From positions 1,054,001-1,118,000 of the forward strand of contig NZ_PJMS01000001.1 in the NCBI RefSeq assembly GCF_002846555.1: a stretch of DNA of 64,000 bases, given 5' to 3'. Under the pieces are notes generated by a model. The model did not search any database and was not told the origin of the DNA. It worked only from the letters and a program-made list of their open reading frames with translations. The position numbers were made by a program, and so were the translations under genes. The DNA is from Aquimarina sp. MAR_2010_214. GTDB taxonomy: Bacteria; Bacteroidota; Bacteroidia; Flavobacteriales; Flavobacteriaceae. Of the stretch, positions 63,895-64,000 are shown one piece after another (the first letter of the stretch is position 1; every line of letters starts with the position of its first letter).

Positions 63895-63941
63895 ATCATC
63901 AACTCATCCTGAATTTGTTTCAGTATCAAAAAACGACAGTT

Positions 63942-64000
63942 ATGTTTAAGAATTATATTAAAATATCTTTTAGAAACCTATGGAAGCATAAAGGCTTTTC
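63942..64000 (+). CDS. third MacB/FtsX-type permease, start only
   Basis: The frame from ATG 63942 to the window end reads MFKNYIKISFRNLWKHKGF, matching the first residues of the two preceding permeases (MFKNHLKIAWRTLRK). The gene continues past the window. The upstream gacagtt block is also repeated. Confidence 0.7.
   Translation, partial: MFKNYIKISFRNLWKHKGF

Noticed and set aside
1..64000. tRNA, rRNA or CRISPR arrays
   Set aside because: No cloverleaf-like, rRNA-like or regularly spaced direct-repeat segment seen by eye; a tRNAscan and CRISPR search would settle it.

Overview
The window reads as chromosome of an AT-rich marine member of the Flavobacteriaceae (Bacteroidetes); an Aquimarina-like genus is my guess, not something the sequence proves. 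Supporting signs are the gliding lipoprotein GldH next to RicT, many lipoproteins with acidic residues after the lipobox cysteine, an ECF sigma/anti-sigma pair whose anti-sigma carries a beta-barrel tail, BNR-repeat exported proteins, AraC regulators with membrane N-termini, and Bacteroidetes-type promoters (TTG/TTTG, about 20 bp, TAnnTTTG) rather than -35/-10 promoters with Shine-Dalgarno sites.

Layout. 1-6.6 kb: partial trpS, plsC, small decayed or unknown genes, a sigma/anti-sigma pair, recA, and a structured intergenic segment next to a double-glycine-leader peptide gene. 6.7-14.1 kb: trhO, ricT-gldH-PBP1A, and the two CoA-transferase subunits separated by a small zinc-ribbon membrane protein. 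14.5-15.6 kb: IS1595-like copy 1. 16-23.7 kb: dual ABC ATPase, NtrY-like kinase, DUF4177 protein, enoyl-CoA hydratase, then a minus-strand run nadD, gmk, yicC, GNAT, hemJ. 24-33.8 kb: two membrane-linked AraC regulators, an S41 peptidase, a 1037-residue BNR protein, a PQQ-type sugar dehydrogenase and a small NTF2-like protein. 39.7-50.6 kb: MATE exporter, hemH, an AraC regulator divergent from hemA-hemC-hemD-hemE, DUF6973 and EI24 proteins, hemF and a membrane protein. With hemJ this gives most of the haem pathway after glutamyl-tRNA; hemL, hemB and the PPO alternatives are not in the window. 50.8-64 kb: two lipoproteins, a histidine kinase/NtrC-type regulator pair, and a divergent efflux operon (TolC, HlyD/MacA, MacB ATPase, DUF2807 protein, three FtsX/MacB permeases, the last cut by the window end).

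The most unusual part is 33.8-39.7 kb. A 664-residue lipoprotein with a probable surface-export signal ends in a zinc-metallopeptidase-like HExxH domain. It is followed by a small exported Cys-containing protein and a small acidic cytoplasmic protein. The same three-part module then repeats downstream: a start-less copy of only the C-terminal metallopeptidase domain, a diverged exported protein, an IS1595-like insertion (copy 2, identical protein to copy 1, opposite orientation, own 8-bp target duplication), and a near-identical acidic protein. The whole block is bounded by a 43-bp perfect direct repeat whose right copy is the 3' end of the MATE gene. This looks like a polymorphic-toxin/immunity island with an orphan toxin-tip cassette, inserted at the end of a housekeeping gene without a visible integrase. 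Function is inferred, not shown.

Several small repeat families sit between genes: a palindrome around agacctcacaggt, elements ending in cccgttgtgcattt, and a family starting cgtcaattcgagtgg. No rRNA, tRNA, CRISPR array or prophage gene was recognised by eye.
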